A DNA stretch of 64,000 nt from Monarcha castaneiventris obscurior. Lineage: Eukaryota; Chordata; Aves; Passeriformes; Monarchidae. Within the stretch, counting starts at the first letter, position 1; each line of letters opens with the position of its first letter. The notes beneath the pieces were generated by a model. The model made no database searches. It was not told the DNA's origin and saw only the letters and a list, made by a program, of their open reading frames with translations. Where the stretch lies: positions 40,339,501 through 40,403,500 of the forward strand of contig JAMPIT010000575.1 of assembly GCA_026261815.1 (NCBI GenBank), read 5' to 3'. The position numbers were made by a program, and so were the translations under genes. Below are positions 63,470 through 64,000 of this stretch, in pieces.

Positions 63470-63973
63470 TTATTCCATAGGGAAGGGAGAGCCACAGCAG
63501 GATGTACAGTGTGAGAGAGTGTGCAGGAGAGCACCATTACAAGAGAAGGCTTCAGAAGTTCTACCCAACAAGTAAGAGTATTTCACCACTAAATCAAAAT
63601 TGCTCAGGGGAGAGGTCTTCACTGCTAGCTCACTGCAACACTCTTCTAATTTATTTGTTTTAAAGTCCTCTGCAAAGGCACTGGTCAGAGAGGTGAAAAT
63701 AGAAAGGACTTGTGGAAAAGTGAGAAGTCCGAAGGCCTGCTCTGGAAACAGTAATCTTGTTTCTGCTATTGTGGAAACCAGATATCTTTTCCCTTTTGAG
63801 CACAAGATTCTGGAGAAAGTTCTACATCCTGCAGGCAGCCATTCACGGTGGAGTCTCCCATTTCTCAGGAATGGAAAATGTTCACTGAAGGTTCTCTGAT
63901 TTGGAAGATAGTCTGTGTGGCTATTTCTAGCAATGAAGCAAATGCTATCACTTTCTTTACCTACAATTGACAC
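63470..63973 (-). other. 167-codon minus-strand open frame, product unknown
   Basis: The longest non-exonic open frame in the window, starting at an ATG near 63973. The translation (starting MSIVGKESDSICFIARNSHT) has no signal peptide, membrane segment or domain I recognise, and is somewhat rich in Ser, Leu, Phe and Cys. A plus-strand frame (63600-63899) overlaps it, and the local sequence is GC-richer and poor in stop triplets on both strands. It is probably a chance frame; it could be a decayed repeat or an antisense exon. No splice or promoter evidence was found. Confidence 0.2.
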
Positions 63974-64000
63974 AAGAGGGATGAATTTTCCTGATTTTCC

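Larger units (their letters stand above)
1..64000 (+). other. CNTN5: Internal part of the contactin-5 gene (gene body)
   Basis: The window lies inside one plus-strand gene. Seven exons splice in order into a continuous frame covering Ig5 (end), Ig6, FnIII-1 and FnIII-2. Contactins are GPI-anchored neuronal adhesion proteins with six Ig and four FnIII domains. CNTN5 (NB-2) is known to act in neurite growth and sensory and auditory circuits, and members of the CNTN3-6 group bind the receptor phosphatase PTPRG. CNTN5 is preferred over its paralogues because of [11 protein letters not shown] in Ig6, [19 protein letters not shown] in FnIII-1, and [15 protein letters not shown] with [10 protein letters not shown] in FnIII-2; CNTN1 and CNTN4 differ clearly at these places. 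Both gene ends lie outside the window. The paralogue call is from memory of the family and is quite certain; the gene extending to both window edges is inferred from the open splice phases. Confidence 0.9.
56161..64000 (+). other. CNTN5: Downstream CNTN5 intron, 5' part
   Basis: At least 7.8 kb of intron after the FnIII-2 exon. The donor GTCAGT has C at +3, an uncommon choice. Contents: an (AAAAC)n tract at 56389-56425, a 30-bp perfect tandem duplication at 58003-58062, the longest CR1 of the window at 58882-59880, a purine-rich plus strand at about 60000-61100, and a 167-codon minus-strand open frame near the right edge. No FnIII-3 exon was seen. Confidence 0.8.

Noticed and set aside
1..64000. 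Bacterial-type systems, CRISPR arrays, tRNA or rRNA genes
   Set aside because: The window is vertebrate intronic DNA; no regularly spaced repeats with unique spacers, tRNA cloverleaf or rRNA text was seen by eye.
56161..64000. FnIII-3 exon of CNTN5
   Set aside because: Several AG-preceded segments (for example near 62580 and 62750) were read in the required phase and none gave contactin-like protein.

Overview
The window is vertebrate nuclear DNA, most likely from a bird. It is AT-rich and almost entirely intronic. It carries 5'-truncated CR1 LINEs, several ending in the ATTCTATG-type 3' tail typical of sauropsid CR1, and it holds part of one large plus-strand gene. That gene is contactin-5 (CNTN5, also called NB-2), a GPI-anchored neuronal cell-adhesion protein of the immunoglobulin superfamily. 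The identification rests on the translated exons, read by eye and compared with remembered family sequence; no database search was possible.

Seven coding exons can be placed with consistent splice sites and reading frame: 14621-14748, 15667-15842, 29367-29487, 43213-43371, 43787-43936, 53766-53836 and 55926-56160. Together they are 1,040 nt and 346 complete codons with no stop or frameshift. They encode the end of Ig domain 5, all of Ig6, all of fibronectin type III domain 1 (FnIII-1) and all of FnIII-2. Ig6, FnIII-1 and FnIII-2 are each built from two exons, and each module begins and ends at a phase-1 intron, so each is a symmetric 1-1 module (297, 309 and 306 nt). The signal peptide, Ig1-4, most of Ig5, FnIII-3/4 and the GPI signal lie outside the window.

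Layout: 1-14620 is the 3' part of a long upstream intron with one clear CR1, a possible LTR remnant and some GC-richer unassigned patches. 14.6-15.8 kb holds the Ig5/Ig6 exons. A 13.5 kb intron follows, with two CR1 copies. The second Ig6 exon is at 29.4 kb. A 13.7 kb intron follows, with a GATA-type microsatellite abutting a CR1. The FnIII-1 exon pair at 43.2-43.9 kb is separated by only 415 bp. A 9.8 kb intron follows, with an old CR1, a 135-bp local duplication, a degenerate ~95-bp tandem array and a (GGAA)n tract. The FnIII-2 exons are at 53.8 and 56.0 kb. The final 7.8 kb is intron, with the longest CR1 (about 1 kb), which retains a decayed reverse-transcriptase segment.

I found no second gene, RNA gene, CRISPR array or novel multi-gene system. 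The most checkable observations are the intact module and phase structure of CNTN5, a (TTTTG)n tract inside the acceptor region of a frame-shifting 71-nt exon, a GTCAGT donor, several perfect inverted repeats (one with nuclear-receptor-like half-sites) and a few unassigned long open frames or compositionally distinct islands.
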